Source: Acinetobacter gerneri DSM 14967 = CIP 107464 = MTCC 9824 (GTDB lineage: Bacteria > Pseudomonadota > Gammaproteobacteria > Pseudomonadales > Moraxellaceae). Taken from it: a stretch of 64,000 nucleotides of DNA. The translations under genes and the position numbers were made by a program. Below the pieces are notes generated by a model. That model saw only the letters and a list, made by a program, of their open reading frames with translations. It was not told the origin of the DNA and searched no databases. How positions within the stretch are numbered: position 1 is the stretch's first letter; each line of letters opens with the position of its first letter. Below are positions 8,482-19,041 of this stretch, in pieces. The stretch lies in NCBI RefSeq assembly GCF_000368565.1, contig NZ_KB849539.1:2381-66380 (forward strand), given 5' to 3'.

Positions 8482-11400
8482 TTAACCTTTTGTTTGCAAA
8501 TCTTGCAAGCGATATACATCCATTGGCAATTTAATTGCTAAAGCTTGGCATACAGCTTCTGCGCCATTTAAGGTTGTAGTGTAATACACTTTACCTTGAA
8601 GTGCAGAGCGACGGATTGAGAATGAATCCTGCTGAGCTTGTTTGCCTTCAGTAGTATTGATAATGAGGTGAATTTCGCCATTTTTCAAGCGGTCTACAAT
8701 ATTTGGTCGACCTTCTGTGACTTTGTTCACACGTTCACATTCAATACCAACTTCATTGATCACATCATAAGTACCGCCAGTTGCGATTACTTTGAAGCCA
8801 TATTCAGTCAATTGTTTTGCAACATCAACCACACGGTGTTTATCAGAATCACGTACTGAAATGAAAGCGTGTTTTACTTCACCTTCAGTTGGTTTACCTG
8901 GTAAGCGATCATTTGAGCCTAACACAGCTTTATAGAATGCTTCACCAAAAGTTTGACCAACACCCATCACTTCACCAGTAGATTTCATTTCTGGTCCAAG
9001 GATAGGGTCAACACCTGGGAATTTGTTGAATGGGAATACCGCTTCTTTCACTGCGAAGTGAGTCGGGATAATTTCTTTAGTAAATCCTTGAGATTCTAAA
9101 GATTGACCCGCCATACAACGTGCAGCAACTTTTGCTAAAGATTCGCCGATACATTTAGAAACGAATGGCACAGTACGTGATGCACGTGGATTCACTTCCA
9201 AGATGTAAACGTCATTGCCTTTAACAGCAAACTGTACGTTCATCAAACCAATAACGCCAAGCTCTTTTGCCATAGCCACAGTTTGACGACGCATTTCGTC
9301 CTGGATTTCTTTAGATAAAGAATAAGGAGGAATCGAACATGCTGAGTCACCAGAGTGAATACCTGCTTGTTCAATGTGCTGCATGATACCGCCGATTACC
9401 ACATCTTTACCGTCAGATACACAGTCAACGTCGACTTCTGTTGCATCATCTAGGAAATGGTCAAGAAGTACAGGTGCTTCGTTAGAAGCTTGTACTGCTT
9501 CACGTAAATAACGTTTCAATTCATCATCGTTATATACGATTTCCATCGCACGACCACCCAATACATAAGATGGACGAACAACAAGAGGGTAACCTACTTT
9601 AGATGCTTCAGCCAAACCTTCTTCAGCAGATTTTACAATGCTGTTACTTGGTTGACGTAGATTCAATTTTTGAATCATTTGTTGGAAGCGTTCACGGTCT
9701 TCTGCACGGTCGATCGCGTCAGGTGATGTACCAATAATAGGTGCACCAGCTTCTTCTAAAGCACGAGCCAATTTAAGCGGAGTTTGACCACCGTATTGAA
9801 CGATAATGCCTTTCGGTTTTTCGTTACGAACGATTTCAAGTACGTCTTCAAGTGTAATTGGTTCGAAGTACAAACGATCAGAAGTATCATAGTCTGTAGA
9901 CACTGTTTCAGGGTTACAGTTGACCATGATTGTTTCGTAGCCGTCGTCACGCATTGCAAGAGCTGCGTGTACACAGCAGTAATCGAACTCGATCCCTTGA
10001 CCAATACGGTTAGGACCACCACCGATTACCATAATCTTGTCTTTAGTAGACGGATTAGATTCACATTCTTCATCGTAAGTTGAATACATATATGCTGTAT
10101 CTGATTCAAACTCAGCAGCACATGTATCTACACGTTTGTAAACTGGATATACACCCAAGCTCCAACGATGTTTACGGAATTGTTTTTGTGAAATACCCAT
10201 CAAGTTTGCGATACGAAGATCAGACAAACCTTTGCGTTTGAACGCACGAATATTGTCAGCGTTTAAATCACCAAAACCTAAAGTTTTAATTTCTTCTTCA
10301 GTTTTGATAATGTCTTCGATTTGAATCAAGAACCAACGATCAATATTTGTTGCTGCAAAAACTTCGTCTAAAGTAAAACCATGACGGAATGCATCAGCAA
10401 CATACCAAATACGTTCTGGACCTGGAACTTTAAGTTCAACCAAGATTTTTTCTTTCGCGCCTTCAGTACCTACAGCGATTTTTTCATCAAAACCACATGT
10501 ACCTACTTCTAAACCGCGAAGTGCTTTGTGCACTGACTCTTGGAAATTACGGCCAATTGCCATAACTTCGCCCACAGATTTCATCTGTGTAGTCAACATT
10601 GCGTCAGCTTGAGGGAATTTCTCAAAATTAAAGCGAGGAATCTTGGTAACTACATAGTCGATCGCAGGTTCGAACGATGCTGGAGTTGTTCCACCAGTGA
10701 TGTCATTTTTAAGTTCATCAAGGGTATAACCAACAGCAAGTTTCGCAGCAATTTTTGCAATAGGGAAACCTGTTGCTTTAGATGCAAGTGCAGATGAACG
10801 TGAAACACGTGGGTTCATCTCGATCACAACCATACGTCCATCTTTCGGATTGATACCGAACTGAACGTTTGAACCACCAGTTTCTACACCGATTTCACGA
10901 AGTACAGCTAAAGAGGCATTACGTAATAATTGGAATTCTTTGTCTGTCAATGTTTGCGCAGGAGCTACAGTGATTGAGTCACCTGTATGTACGCCCATTG
11001 GATCAAAGTTTTCAATGGTACAAACAATGATACAGTTGTCGTTTTTATCACGAACAACTTCCATTTCGTACTCTTTCCAACCAATCAATGATTCATCGAT
11101 CAAAAGTTGGTGAGTAGGAGAGAGGTCAAAACCACGTTCACAGATTTCGATGAATTCTTCACGGTTATATGCGATACCGCCACCTGAACCACCCATGGTA
11201 AATGATGGACGGATAATCACAGGGAAACCAAAACGTGCTTGAATTTCTAATGCATGTTCCATGTCTTCGGCAACATCTGCACGAGGACATTCAAGACCAA
11301 TTTTACGCATTGCGATATCGAAAAGTTTACGGTCTTCCGCTTTTTCAATAGCGTCTTTAGTCGCACCGATCAATTCAACGTTATATTTTTTTAAAATACC

Positions 11401-11715
11401 GTTGGCATCAAGTGCAAGCGCACAGTTCAATGCAGTTTGACCACCCATGGTTGGGAGTACAGCATCTGGGCGTTCTTTTTCAATGATTTGAGCAACAGTC
11501 TGCCAAGTGATTGGCTCGATATAGGTTGCATCTGCCATTGCAGGGTCAGTCATGATGGTCGCTGGGTTAGAGTTTACCAAAATAACACGGTAACCTTCTT
11601 CACGAAGCGCTTTACATGCTTGCGCACCTGAATAGTCAAACTCGCAGGCTTGACCAATGACAATCGGACCAGCACCAATAATTAAGATGCTTTTAATATC
11701 CGTACGTTTAGGCAT
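8482..11715 (-). CDS. carB: Carbamoyl-phosphate synthase large subunit
   Basis: 1077 residues, full length for CarB. Two homologous ATP-grasp halves are visible: residues ~1-400 ([22 protein letters not shown]) making carboxyphosphate, and ~550-935 ([20 protein letters not shown]) phosphorylating carbamate. The oligomerisation domain is between them and the C-terminal MGS-like allosteric domain ([13 protein letters not shown]) comes last. With CarA it makes carbamoyl phosphate from glutamine, bicarbonate and ATP for arginine and pyrimidine synthesis in the cytoplasm. It lies 15 bases after carA in one operon, so control at the carA leader should affect both subunits. No anomalies seen. Confidence 0.98.
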   Translation of the reverse strand: MPKRTDIKSILIIGAGPIVIGQACEFDYSGAQACKALREEGYRVILVNSNPATIMTDPAMADATYIEPITWQTVAQIIEKERPDAVLPTMGGQTALNCALALDANGILKKYNVELIGATKDAIEKAEDRKLFDIAMRKIGLECPRADVAEDMEHALEIQARFGFPVIIRPSFTMGGSGGGIAYNREEFIEICERGFDLSPTHQLLIDESLIGWKEYEMEVVRDKNDNCIIVCTIENFDPMGVHTGDSITVAPAQTLTDKEFQLLRNASLAVLREIGVETGGSNVQFGINPKDGRMVVIEMNPRVSRSSALASKATGFPIAKIAAKLAVGYTLDELKNDITGGTTPASFEPAIDYVVTKIPRFNFEKFPQADAMLTTQMKSVGEVMAIGRNFQESVHKALRGLEVGTCGFDEKIAVGTEGAKEKILVELKVPGPERIWYVADAFRHGFTLDEVFAATNIDRWFLIQIEDIIKTEEEIKTLGFGDLNADNIRAFKRKGLSDLRIANLMGISQKQFRKHRWSLGVYPVYKRVDTCAAEFESDTAYMYSTYDEECESNPSTKDKIMVIGGGPNRIGQGIEFDYCCVHAALAMRDDGYETIMVNCNPETVSTDYDTSDRLYFEPITLEDVLEIVRNEKPKGIIVQYGGQTPLKLARALEEAGAPIIGTSPDAIDRAEDRERFQQMIQKLNLRQPSNSIVKSAEEGLAEASKVGYPLVVRPSYVLGGRAMEIVYNDDELKRYLREAVQASNEAPVLLDHFLDDATEVDVDCVSDGKDVVIGGIMQHIEQAGIHSGDSACSIPPYSLSKEIQDEMRRQTVAMAKELGVIGLMNVQFAVKGNDVYILEVNPRASRTVPFVSKCIGESLAKVAARCMAGQSLESQGFTKEIIPTHFAVKEAVFPFNKFPGVDPILGPEMKSTGEVMGVGQTFGEAFYKAVLGSNDRLPGKPTEGEVKHAFISVRDSDKHRVVDVAKQLTEYGFKVIATGGTYDVINEVGIECERVNKVTEGRPNIVDRLKNGEIHLIINTTEGKQAQQDSFSIRRSALQGKVYYTTTLNGAEAVCQALAIKLPMDVYRLQDLQTKG

Positions 11716-11730
11716 TATTTCGCTCCTTAA

Positions 11731-12870
11731 TTACTTCTTAGATGCTTCGATAAGTTCGATGAAATGATCGAACAAAGGTGCACAGTCATGTGGACCAGGA
11801 CTTGCTTCAGGGTGACCTTGGAAGCTAAATGCTGGTTTGTCTGTGCGATGAATCCCTTGAAGCGTACCGTCAAACAATGATTTGTGTGTTGCTTTCAACG
11901 TTGCAGGCAATGTTTTTTCATCAACCGCAAAGCCATGGTTTTGTGAAGTAATCATCACAGTACCATTTTCTAAGTTTTGCACAGGGTGGTTGGCACCGTG
12001 GTGACCGTGACCCATTTTCACTGTTTGAGCACCAGAAGCGAGTGCCAAAATTTGATGACCTAAGCAAATGCCGAACACTGGGAGAGTAGTGGTTTCAACA
12101 ATTGTTTTTACAGCTTCGATTGCATAATCACATGCAGCTGGATCGCCAGGACCATTTGACAAGAACACGCCATCAGGATTCATTGCGAGAACTTTAGCTG
12201 CAGGAGTTTCTGCTGGAACCACAGTCAATTTACAACCACGGTCAGCAAGCATACGTAAGATGTTGGTTTTGACACCATAATCGTAAGCCACAACATGATA
12301 TTTAAGTTCTGGTTGACTAAAGCCTTGACCTAGAGCCCAAGAACCTTCAGTCCATTCAAAACCGTCTTTATCACAGCAAACTTTTGCAAGATCTAAGCCA
12401 TTTAAACCACCAAAAGCACGAGCTTTAGCTAAAGCTTCTTCTTCGGTGATATTTTCGCCTGCAAGGATACAACCGTTCTGTGCACCCTTAGCACGTAAAA
12501 TACGCGTCAATCGTCGCGTGTCGATATCAGCAATCGCCACGACATTATGTTCTTTTAAATAATCGCCGAGAGATTGATTTGCACGGAAATTGCTGTGCAA
12601 TAAAGGCAAGTCACGGATAATTAAACCGTTCGCCCAAACTTTGTGGATACGACCAGACTCTGAGTCTTCGTCATTACAACCTGTATTACCAATATGCGGG
12701 TAAGTTAATGTCACAAGTTGTTGTGCATAACTCGGGTCAGTCAAAATTTCTTGATAGCCAGTCATGGCAGTGTTAAAAACGACTTCACCAGTCGTATTTC
12801 CCGTAGCGCCGATAGATGTACCTTTAAAAATAGTACCGTCGGCAAGGGCTAAAATGGCGGGGGTGCTCAA
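11731..12870 (-). CDS. carA: Carbamoyl-phosphate synthase small (glutaminase) subunit
   Basis: 379 residues. The N-terminal CPSase domain ([33 protein letters not shown]) is followed by a class I glutamine amidotransferase domain with the catalytic Cys269 in FGICLGHQI and the C-terminal His/Glu in [11 protein letters not shown]. It supplies ammonia from glutamine to CarB through a channel. The start codon is TTG, preceded by AGGAG at seven bases; a TTG start is also known for carA in enteric bacteria. Immediately upstream is a promoter, a tiny leader ORF and nested terminator-like hairpins, suggesting attenuation. Confidence 0.97.
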   Translation of the reverse strand: MSTPAILALADGTIFKGTSIGATGNTTGEVVFNTAMTGYQEILTDPSYAQQLVTLTYPHIGNTGCNDEDSESGRIHKVWANGLIIRDLPLLHSNFRANQSLGDYLKEHNVVAIADIDTRRLTRILRAKGAQNGCILAGENITEEEALAKARAFGGLNGLDLAKVCCDKDGFEWTEGSWALGQGFSQPELKYHVVAYDYGVKTNILRMLADRGCKLTVVPAETPAAKVLAMNPDGVFLSNGPGDPAACDYAIEAVKTIVETTTLPVFGICLGHQILALASGAQTVKMGHGHHGANHPVQNLENGTVMITSQNHGFAVDEKTLPATLKATHKSLFDGTLQGIHRTDKPAFSFQGHPEASPGPHDCAPLFDHFIELIEASKK

Positions 12871-12896
12871 ACCAAAGCTCCTGAATTTTTGGCTGT

Positions 12897-12964
12897 AAAA
12901 AAGCGAGAAGACGAAAAAAAAGGAAGGCTATTTAAAAACCTACCCTCCTCATGTCTGCTCGCTT
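12897..12964 (-). promoter_or_regulatory. Candidate carA leader attenuator (nested terminator-like hairpins)
   Basis: The outer stem pairs AAGCGAGCAGAC with GTCTTCTCGCTT (one mismatch) and is followed by six T residues. The inner stem pairs GGAGGG with CCTTCC (one G-U) and is followed by eight T residues. Both read in the carA direction between the promoter and the gene. A six-codon ORF starts inside the outer loop. Structure is seen directly; function as an attenuator is inferred, by analogy with leader control of carAB reported in Pseudomonas. Confidence 0.6.
12932..12952 (-). CDS. Putative carA leader peptide MRRVGF
   Basis: ATG-AGG-AGG-GTA-GGT-TTT-TAA on the minus strand, placed inside the attenuator-like structure. 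It contains two consecutive rare Arg codons, of interest because carAB feeds arginine synthesis. There is no convincing ribosome site upstream, and AGGAGG may instead act as RNA sequence. Translation is unproven. Confidence 0.3.
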   Translation of the reverse strand: MRRVGF

Positions 12965-12977
12965 AACTTAACAGCGC

Positions 12978-13006
12978 ATTATACGCATCTAACCCTGAAA
13001 AGTCCA
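12978..13006 (-). promoter_or_regulatory. carA promoter
   Basis: On the minus strand, -35 TGGACT (13001-13006) and a perfect -10 TATAAT (12978-12983) are 17 bases apart. Transcription would start near 12971, just before the attenuator hairpin. Confidence 0.65.
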
Positions 13007-13454
13007 CGTTAATAATCAATATAATGTCAGATTATTTCCTTGCATTCTTATTGATTTTCTGTATGGGTAAGAGAACAAAGGCTTTGGTGCTAAAAACCAA
13101 GAAATGTAAAAAATAAAAATTGAATATTCAAAGTACTAATTTTAACCCGACTTTAGAGTGCTAATCGTTGATTGCTATGTATTTGCTTGGGTTGCTATAG
13201 AAAAATAAAAGCGTCAAAGCTACTCAAAACCAAAATGCAAATTTTAAATAATAACTGTTGAATGGTGGTTTTTATTTGAAAAGGATCCATAAAGTATAGA
13301 TTGATTCTGTTTATAAAATATGCAGAACTGATATTTAAAAATGATCAATAAAATTGATTTTGTTAGACAATTTTTATGTTTAAAAAATAAGCAATAAAAT
13401 ATGCTGTAAGTTAGGGTTTGTAGACATTTCAAATAAATTCACAGGGGAATAAAA
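13007..13454. other. Intergenic region between carA promoter and coiled-coil gene
   Basis: About 450 AT-rich bases without a credible gene. A short minus-strand frame at 13244-13432 is dominated by Phe, Lys, Asn and Ile and looks like translated AT-rich DNA. The promoter for the downstream plus-strand gene should be here but I cannot fix it. Confidence 0.5.
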
Positions 13455-13928
13455 ATGCCGAACGCTCAAAATAGCAATAAAGGTAGTTTGAAAGACATTG
13501 TGCAAGAACATGGTCAATCCTTTACAGAAGCTACTCAGCAAGCTGAGGAAAAAATCAGATCAGCGGTTTTAGATACTGCTCACTCTTTACAGACTGAAGC
13601 CAAGTCATTTATTGGAGTGGTACAAGAGCAGGTAAAAGAGTTTCAAGACGACGTGCATGACCAAGTGGGTGCGATTAAGGAAAAGCTATCTCATTCCAAA
13701 GAAACTTTGTTGGAACTCAAAGACAGTTTATTGCATGAGTTGAAATATTCTGCGAGTGAGCTGAATCAACTTGGACAAGAAATTAAAGGTGAAGTGCAAG
13801 CGATTACTTTAAAGTCAAAAGCGCATTTTGCAGAGTCGTACCAACGTATCAAAGGAAATGTTTCTGAGCCGAATGATCAGCCTAATACTGTTGAGCAGGA
13901 TCAAAACCAACAAGATTCAAATGCTTAA
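13455..13928 (+). CDS. Amphipathic helical (coiled-coil) protein of unknown function
   Basis: 157 residues without signal peptide or membrane span. From residue ~10 to ~135 it is almost continuous charged amphipathic helix (for example AEEKIRSAVLDTAHSLQTEA, VKEFQDDVHDQVGAIKEKL), similar in style to apolipoprotein A/E or LEA-like proteins. The tail is Gln/Asn/Asp-rich and disordered. GGGG lies upstream of the ATG. I do not recognise a named family. Membrane-surface, lipid-droplet or stress-protective roles are possible but not shown. It is monocistronic with a strong terminator about 75 bases downstream. Confidence 0.7.
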   Translation: MPNAQNSNKGSLKDIVQEHGQSFTEATQQAEEKIRSAVLDTAHSLQTEAKSFIGVVQEQVKEFQDDVHDQVGAIKEKLSHSKETLLELKDSLLHELKYSASELNQLGQEIKGEVQAITLKSKAHFAESYQRIKGNVSEPNDQPNTVEQDQNQQDSNA

Positions 13929-14001
13929 TGTTTCGCATGATGAGCTTTATTTTTAATACTCTTTAGGCAAGCTATTTCTTGACTGAAAAATGCGTTGATA
14001 T

Positions 14002-14031
14002 AAAAAAGTGAGGTCATTGCCTCACTTTTTT
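14002..14031. terminator. Bidirectional terminator
   Basis: AAAAAAGTGAGG / CCTCACTTTTTT with a six-base loop lies between the coiled-coil gene (plus) and the DOMON-like gene (minus). Confidence 0.88.
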
Positions 14032-14041
14032 ATTGAACTAA

Positions 14042-14578
14042 TTAAAACTGATGTAGCCAATCTCGTTTGTTATGAAAATCGGCATTTGGACTACTGTGTT
14101 GCATGGCAAAATATTTTTCACCTTGGCTTGTGGCTAAAACAGCGCTTAAACCAACAAAAACATCCGTCCATTTTAATTTATTTGCCAACATAAACTCTGT
14201 CAAATCTAGACTGACATTGAGACCATAATGTGTGCGCTTCAATTGATTTAACTCAATATCATAAGCGGCAACAGGGGGCATGTCTTCAGGATAACGATAT
14301 TCTTCAAACTGATAAGCCTGCCAAGCTTGTGAAGGCGAAAGATTGATTTCACGATAAAAATCTTGATCTTTCACACCCACAAAAATTTCGAAACAGGTTT
14401 GATTCCATAAAAAATCTTGGCGAGGATGAGCCGCAACGAGTTCAGGGTACTGAACCAATTGGTTTGGATCACGTAACCAAAAACCTACATTGAGTGTGTA
14501 AGGGCTGACTTGCTCGATCGCTCCGACCAATGAAACATCAAAAAAACGATCAAAAGCGCTCAGTTCATAACTCGCCAT
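14042..14578 (-). CDS. DOMON-like domain-containing protein
   Basis: 178 residues, no signal peptide. The fold pattern is a carbohydrate-binding-module-like beta sandwich seen in bacterial DOMON-like proteins: LNVGFWLRDPNQLV, then RQDFLWNQTCFEIFVGVKDQDFYREINLSPSQAWQAYQF, then YDIELNQLKRTHYGLNVSLDL and a C-terminal LSAVLATSQGEKYFAMQH. The WNQTCFEIF and YREINLSPS strings are the family core as I remember it. Ligand and role are unknown. The gene is 100 bases downstream of yhbY on the same strand, so weak co-transcription is possible. Moderate confidence in the domain name. Confidence 0.65.
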   Translation of the reverse strand: MASYELSAFDRFFDVSLVGAIEQVSPYTLNVGFWLRDPNQLVQYPELVAAHPRQDFLWNQTCFEIFVGVKDQDFYREINLSPSQAWQAYQFEEYRYPEDMPPVAAYDIELNQLKRTHYGLNVSLDLTEFMLANKLKWTDVFVGLSAVLATSQGEKYFAMQHSSPNADFHNKRDWLHQF

Positions 14579-14678
14579 AAAAGGTGCTCGAAAATGAATT
14601 TTGGAAATCTTTAGACAGCGTCAATACTCAATTTTTCAATCAAGTACTGGTGCAAAACAAATCAATAAGATGAAAAAA

Positions 14679-15002
14679 TTAATTTGCTAGATGAGAATGA
14701 CGGACCAAATTAGAAAGTTTTGGATTTTGTTTTGCTGCTTTTTTATAAAGTAATGCCACTTTACCAATGGTTTGCACCACTTCAGATTGTGTTACTTTTG
14801 CAATTTCAGCAATGATTGCTACGCGAAGTTCACGATCTTCACCTGCAATTTTGATTTTGATCAGTTCGTGGTCGTTCAATGCACGGTTAGTTTCTTCAAC
14901 GACATTTTCAGATAAACCTTGACCGCCAATCATCACTACTGGATTTAAAGCATGACCAATTTGACGTAAACGCTTGCGTTCATGGATAGATAAAGCCGCC
15001 AT
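14679..15002 (-). CDS. yhbY: Ribosome assembly RNA-binding protein YhbY
   Basis: 107 residues, a single CRM domain. MAALSIHERKRLRQIGHALNPVVMIGGQGLSENVVEE carries the GxxG-type RNA-binding loop (IGGQGLS), and HELIKIKIAGEDRELR follows. YhbY associates with precursor 50S subunits in E. coli. It is divergent from rlmE, another 50S maturation factor, a pairing conserved next to ftsH in gammaproteobacteria. The C-terminal KKAAKQNPKLSNLVRHSHLAN tail is basic. The 228-base divergent gap should contain both promoters. Confidence 0.95.
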   Translation of the reverse strand: MAALSIHERKRLRQIGHALNPVVMIGGQGLSENVVEETNRALNDHELIKIKIAGEDRELRVAIIAEIAKVTQSEVVQTIGKVALLYKKAAKQNPKLSNLVRHSHLAN

Positions 15003-15230
15003 AAAAAGATAACCTAATTTTAAAAACGGCTTAGTATAGCAAATACCAAAATCAAACGCTCAAAAATAATCGTATTTCGTTGACAAATTTATTCTCTCAA
15101 TTCGAAAATTACGATCAGCAAAATAGGAAAAAATATTTGAAAATGAGATGATTTAGATACAGATCACTACTGCAAGTGTGCATTTTTTACCGTACAATAA
15201 TAAATTAGACATTTAATTTTATAGAGAGTT

Positions 15231-15881
15231 ATGGCAACCCGCATTACCAACCAAAAGTTATCTAAAAGTAGTCGTGCGTGGATGCGAGAGCACTTAGACG
15301 ATCCTTTTGTAAAAAAAGCACAAAAGGAAGGCTACCGAGCTCGCGCAGCGTACAAGCTTCTTGAAATTCAAGAAAAATATAAAATCATTAAACCGGGGAT
15401 GACGGTTGTTGATTTGGGTGCTGCACCAGGAAGTTGGTCGCAAATCGCTGGAAAATTGGTTGGAACACAAGGTTTAGTGATTGCTTCAGATATTCTTGAA
15501 ATGGATGCTTTACCAGACGTCACTTTCTTACAAGGCGACTTTCGAGAAGAAGAAGTTTTCGAAAAATTGTTAAATATTTTAAATGGACGTACTGTAGACG
15601 TTGTAATTTCAGATATGGCCCCCAATACTTCAGGTAATAAGGCTGTTGATCAACCTCGCCAGATTTATTTATGTGAACTTGCGCTTGATTTTGCCAATAA
15701 GGTACTGGGTCCTAAAGGGCAATTTGTGGTAAAAGTATTCCAAGGTACAGGTTTCGATGAATTTCGAAAGCAAGTGGTTGACAGTTTTCAGGTGCTGAAA
15801 ACAGCAAAACCTGCTGCTTCACGCGCACGTTCAAAAGAAGTTTTTTTGATTGGACAGGGGCGTAAAGGCACTTTGCGATAA
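15231..15881 (+). CDS. rlmE: 23S rRNA (uridine-2552 2'-O)-methyltransferase RlmE
   Basis: 216 residues, standard for RlmE/FtsJ. Features are SSRAWMREHLDDPFVKKAQ, the substrate-binding YRARAAYKLLE, SAM motif VVDLGAAPGSW, VISDMAPNTSG, and the catalytic K-D-K-E set including the Lys in FVVKVFQGTGF. It methylates U2552 in the 50S A-loop and needs assembled subunits as substrate. It lies 133 bases upstream of ftsH on the same strand, matching the E. coli rrmJ-ftsH arrangement. Co-transcription is possible because no T-rich terminator separates them. Confidence 0.97.
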   Translation: MATRITNQKLSKSSRAWMREHLDDPFVKKAQKEGYRARAAYKLLEIQEKYKIIKPGMTVVDLGAAPGSWSQIAGKLVGTQGLVIASDILEMDALPDVTFLQGDFREEEVFEKLLNILNGRTVDVVISDMAPNTSGNKAVDQPRQIYLCELALDFANKVLGPKGQFVVKVFQGTGFDEFRKQVVDSFQVLKTAKPAASRARSKEVFLIGQGRKGTLR

Positions 15882-16014
15882 AGTCTACTTGCCAAGTAGT
15901 TAAAAATTGTGCATTTTGTACGTTTTTAATTTATTGTGAAGTAAATTACTCGCTTTTGTTAAGGGTCTCCCAACTGTGGGCAAGATCAAATTAGATTGAT
16001 ATGGGAATAAAGCT

Positions 16015-17904
16015 TTGAGCGATCTCTTCAAAAATGCCGTTTTGTGGCTGGTGATACTGGGTGTGCTGATCTTGATTTTCAGCAACATCAGTGACCGCAA
16101 TAAACCTGCAACAATGAACTACTCTGAGTTTGTTAGTGCGGTGAATGCTGGTCAGATTAAGCAAGTCACAATTGATGGTGAAAGAATAAGTGGCGAAAAA
16201 ACAAATGGATCGAACTTTGAAAGTATTCGCCCAGCGGTTCAAGATCCTGAATTAATGCCTAATCTTATAAAAAACAAAGTTGTCGTTGAAGGTACTGCAC
16301 CACAACGTCAAGGTTTGTTAATGCAATTACTCATTGCAAGCTTCCCTGTGCTTTTAATTATTTTATTGTTCATGTTCTTCATGCGTAATATGGGCGGTGG
16401 CGCAGGTGGTAAAAATGGTCCGATGAGCTTTGGTAAGTCAAAAGCCAAAATGCTATCTGAAGACCAAATCAAAGTAACATTCCAAGATGTTGCGGGATGT
16501 GATGAAGCGAAACAAGAAGTTGTCGAAATTGTAGATTTCTTAAAAGATCCTGCAAAATTCAAACGTTTAGGTGCAACAATTCCTAAAGGCGTTTTGATGG
16601 TTGGTCCTCCGGGTACAGGTAAAACTTTGCTTGCTAAAGCGATTGCTGGTGAAGCGAAAGTACCATTCTTTAGTATCTCTGGTTCTGACTTCGTCGAAAT
16701 GTTCGTTGGTGTTGGTGCATCACGTGTACGTGATATGTTTGAACAAGCGAAACGCCATGCGCCATGTATCATCTTTATTGATGAGATTGATGCCGTGGGT
16801 CGTCATCGTGGTTCGGGTACAGGTGGTGGTCACGATGAACGTGAACAAACACTGAACCAGATGCTTGTTGAAATGGATGGTTTTGAAGGCAATGAAGGTA
16901 TTATCGTTATTGCTGCGACCAACCGTGCAGACGTATTGGATAAAGCATTATTGCGTCCGGGTCGTTTTGACCGTCAAGTAATGGTTGGTCTTCCTGACAT
17001 CAAAGGTCGTGAACAAATCTTGAATGTTCACTTGAAAAAGCTTCCTTCTGTTACCGGTGTAGACGTTAAAGTTCTTGCACGTGGTACTCCGGGCTTCTCA
17101 GGTGCGCAGCTTGCTAACCTTGTGAACGAAGCAGCATTATTTGCCGCACGTCGTAATAAAAACACTGTTGATATGCATGATTTTGAAGATGCAAAAGACA
17201 AAATCTACATGGGACCAGAGCGTAAATCGATGGTAATCCGTGAAGAAGAGCGTCGTGCAACTGCTTATCATGAATCTGGACATGCGATCGTTGCTGAAAT
17301 TTTACCGGGTACTGATCCTGTGCATAAAGTAACAATTATGCCGCGTGGTTGGGCGCTTGGTGTAACTTGGCAGCTTCCTGAACATGACCAAACTAGCCAT
17401 TATAAAGACAAGATGTTGAATGAAATTTCAATCTTGTTTGGTGGTCGTATCGCAGAAGAAGTCTTTATCGGTCAACAATCGACTGGTGCTTCTAATGACT
17501 TTGAACGTGCTACGAAAATGGCGCGTGCAATGGTGACCAAATACGGTATGTCAGATAAACTTGGTGTGATGGTTTACGAAGACGAAAACCAAAACGGTTT
17601 CTTTGGAAATGTCGGTAGTCGAACTATTTCTGAAGCAACTCAACAACAAGTCGATGCTGAAGTACGTCGTATTTTGGATGAGCAATATAAAGTTGCCCGT
17701 GAAATCTTGGAAAATAACAAAGATATCGCGCATGCAATGGTTAAAGCTTTGATGGAATGGGAAACAATTGACCGCGAACAAATCCGTGACATCATGGAAG
17801 GTCGTGAGCCAAACCCACCAAAAGTTTATGTTGCTGAAAATCCAGTAATCGATATTACACCAACTGATGGTCCGTCAACTCCGCCACCATTACCGGCAAG
17901 TTGA
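16015..17904 (+). CDS. ftsH: ATP-dependent zinc metalloprotease FtsH
   Basis: 629 residues. Two membrane spans (residues ~8-25 and ~103-122) flank a periplasmic loop. The AAA+ module has Walker A GPPGTGKT at 197-204, Walker B IIFIDEID and the SRH. The zinc protease motif HESGH is at 419-423. It degrades membrane and regulatory proteins at the inner membrane. The start is TTG ([11 protein letters not shown]) with GGGAA upstream. A five-codon ATG frame (16002-16019) runs through this ribosome site and ends in a TGA overlapping the TTG start. No other in-frame start fits the conserved N-terminus. A strong terminator follows. Confidence 0.97.
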   Translation: MSDLFKNAVLWLVILGVLILIFSNISDRNKPATMNYSEFVSAVNAGQIKQVTIDGERISGEKTNGSNFESIRPAVQDPELMPNLIKNKVVVEGTAPQRQGLLMQLLIASFPVLLIILLFMFFMRNMGGGAGGKNGPMSFGKSKAKMLSEDQIKVTFQDVAGCDEAKQEVVEIVDFLKDPAKFKRLGATIPKGVLMVGPPGTGKTLLAKAIAGEAKVPFFSISGSDFVEMFVGVGASRVRDMFEQAKRHAPCIIFIDEIDAVGRHRGSGTGGGHDEREQTLNQMLVEMDGFEGNEGIIVIAATNRADVLDKALLRPGRFDRQVMVGLPDIKGREQILNVHLKKLPSVTGVDVKVLARGTPGFSGAQLANLVNEAALFAARRNKNTVDMHDFEDAKDKIYMGPERKSMVIREEERRATAYHESGHAIVAEILPGTDPVHKVTIMPRGWALGVTWQLPEHDQTSHYKDKMLNEISILFGGRIAEEVFIGQQSTGASNDFERATKMARAMVTKYGMSDKLGVMVYEDENQNGFFGNVGSRTISEATQQQVDAEVRRILDEQYKVAREILENNKDIAHAMVKALMEWETIDREQIRDIMEGREPNPPKVYVAENPVIDITPTDGPSTPPPLPAS

Positions 17905-17912
17905 TTTGATTG

Positions 17913-17942
17913 AAAAAAGAGCCTTTATAAAGGCTCTTTTTT
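17913..17942. terminator. ftsH terminator
   Basis: Near-perfect palindrome AAAAAAGAGCCTTT / AAAGGCTCTTTTTT directly after ftsH, with further T residues downstream. Confidence 0.9.
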
Positions 17943-18094
17943 TTTGCTTAATATTTAGTGCTTGAGATATTTTACAAATAAACAGCATGAAGATTGAGTT
18001 TGATGGAAATTTCGTGTGAACAATCTAATGAAAAGATTTCAATGCAAATCCAATCAGACTTGTTAGAATATTGAAAATTTTTTGGAGTTTAAAC

Positions 18095-18946
18095 ATGCGG
18101 TTAATGCCATTACCTAAGCAAGTTTTAAAGTGCGGCAAACTGAGCCTAGATTTATCTGTTCCGCATGTGATGGGTATTTTAAATGTTACTCCAGATTCAT
18201 TTAGCGATGGTGGTAAACACAACGGAAAAGAACAAGCAGTCGCTCACGCTTTGCAAATGATCGAAGATGGCGCAACTGTGATTGATATTGGTGGGGAGTC
18301 AACCCGTCCGGGTGCTTCGCCAGTCAGTATTGAGGAAGAAATCCGACGTGTTGTACCTGTAGTCGAAGCTTTGGCAAAGTATGATGTGGTTTTGTCCATA
18401 GATACTTCTGAGCCAGAAGTGATTAAGGCCGCGGTAAAAGCAGGTGCACATATTTGGAATGATGTGCGAGCACTGACACGTCCGAATGCATTGGCGACAG
18501 CGGCAGAGTTAGATATTCCGATCATCATCATGCATATGCGTGGCGAACCGACCACGATGAATAATCTTGATCAATATGATGATGTCACAGTTGATGTCAT
18601 GCAAGAGTTGCAACAACGGGTTGATGATGCAGTCAATGCAGGGGTTAAGCCTGAAAATATCATGATTGATCCCGGCTTTGGTTTTGCAAAAAATGCAGGG
18701 CAAAACTTAAAACTTTTAAATGAACTTTATCAGCTCAATGCAATGGGTTATCCGATTCTTTCTGCGCTCTCACGTAAGCGTTTTATTGGAGAAGCTTTGA
18801 ATGGTGCTGATGCACAAAATCGAGCAGTAGGTAGCGTTACAGCACATTTGATGAGTATTCAGCAGGGTGCTTGTATGGTACGTGCCCATGATGTCAAAGC
18901 CATGAGTGATGCCATCAAAGTGTGGCAAGCGACAGTGATGATTTAA
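18095..18946 (+). CDS. folP: Dihydropteroate synthase
   Basis: 283 residues from the ATG at 18095 (MRLMPLPKQ), chosen because GGAG lies nine bases upstream; an in-frame TTG at 18071 lacks a ribosome site. Signatures are MGILNVTPDSFSDGG, IDIGGESTRPGA, the DxS strand VVLSIDTSEPEV, IIIMHMRGEP, MIDPGFGFAKN and the C-terminal VRAHDV. It condenses pAba with hydroxymethyl-dihydropterin pyrophosphate in folate synthesis and is the sulfonamide target. The ftsH-folP order is conserved in gammaproteobacteria, but a terminator separates them here. Confidence 0.97.
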   Translation: MRLMPLPKQVLKCGKLSLDLSVPHVMGILNVTPDSFSDGGKHNGKEQAVAHALQMIEDGATVIDIGGESTRPGASPVSIEEEIRRVVPVVEALAKYDVVLSIDTSEPEVIKAAVKAGAHIWNDVRALTRPNALATAAELDIPIIIMHMRGEPTTMNNLDQYDDVTVDVMQELQQRVDDAVNAGVKPENIMIDPGFGFAKNAGQNLKLLNELYQLNAMGYPILSALSRKRFIGEALNGADAQNRAVGSVTAHLMSIQQGACMVRAHDVKAMSDAIKVWQATVMI

Positions 18947-18992
18947 TTTGTTAAAAAGTTCAAGTTGGTTTTTTAATTTTGTTCTATATGCT

Positions 18993-19025
18993 AAAGACTT
19001 AAATTAAATTTTAAGTCTTTTTTTA
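18993..19025 (+). terminator. folP terminator
   Basis: Stem AAAGACTTAA / TTAAGTCTTT followed by a T run, 46 bases after the folP stop. Confidence 0.8.
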
Positions 19026-19041
19026 TAATTATAGGTTAAAT

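Noticed and set aside
9756..10083. Frames on both strands inside carB
   Set aside because: They are shadows of the strongly conserved carB coding sequence.
13244..13432. Minus-strand 62-codon frame upstream of the coiled-coil gene
   Set aside because: Composition (Phe, Ile, Lys, Asn, Tyr) is that of translated AT-rich DNA, and there is no ribosome site.
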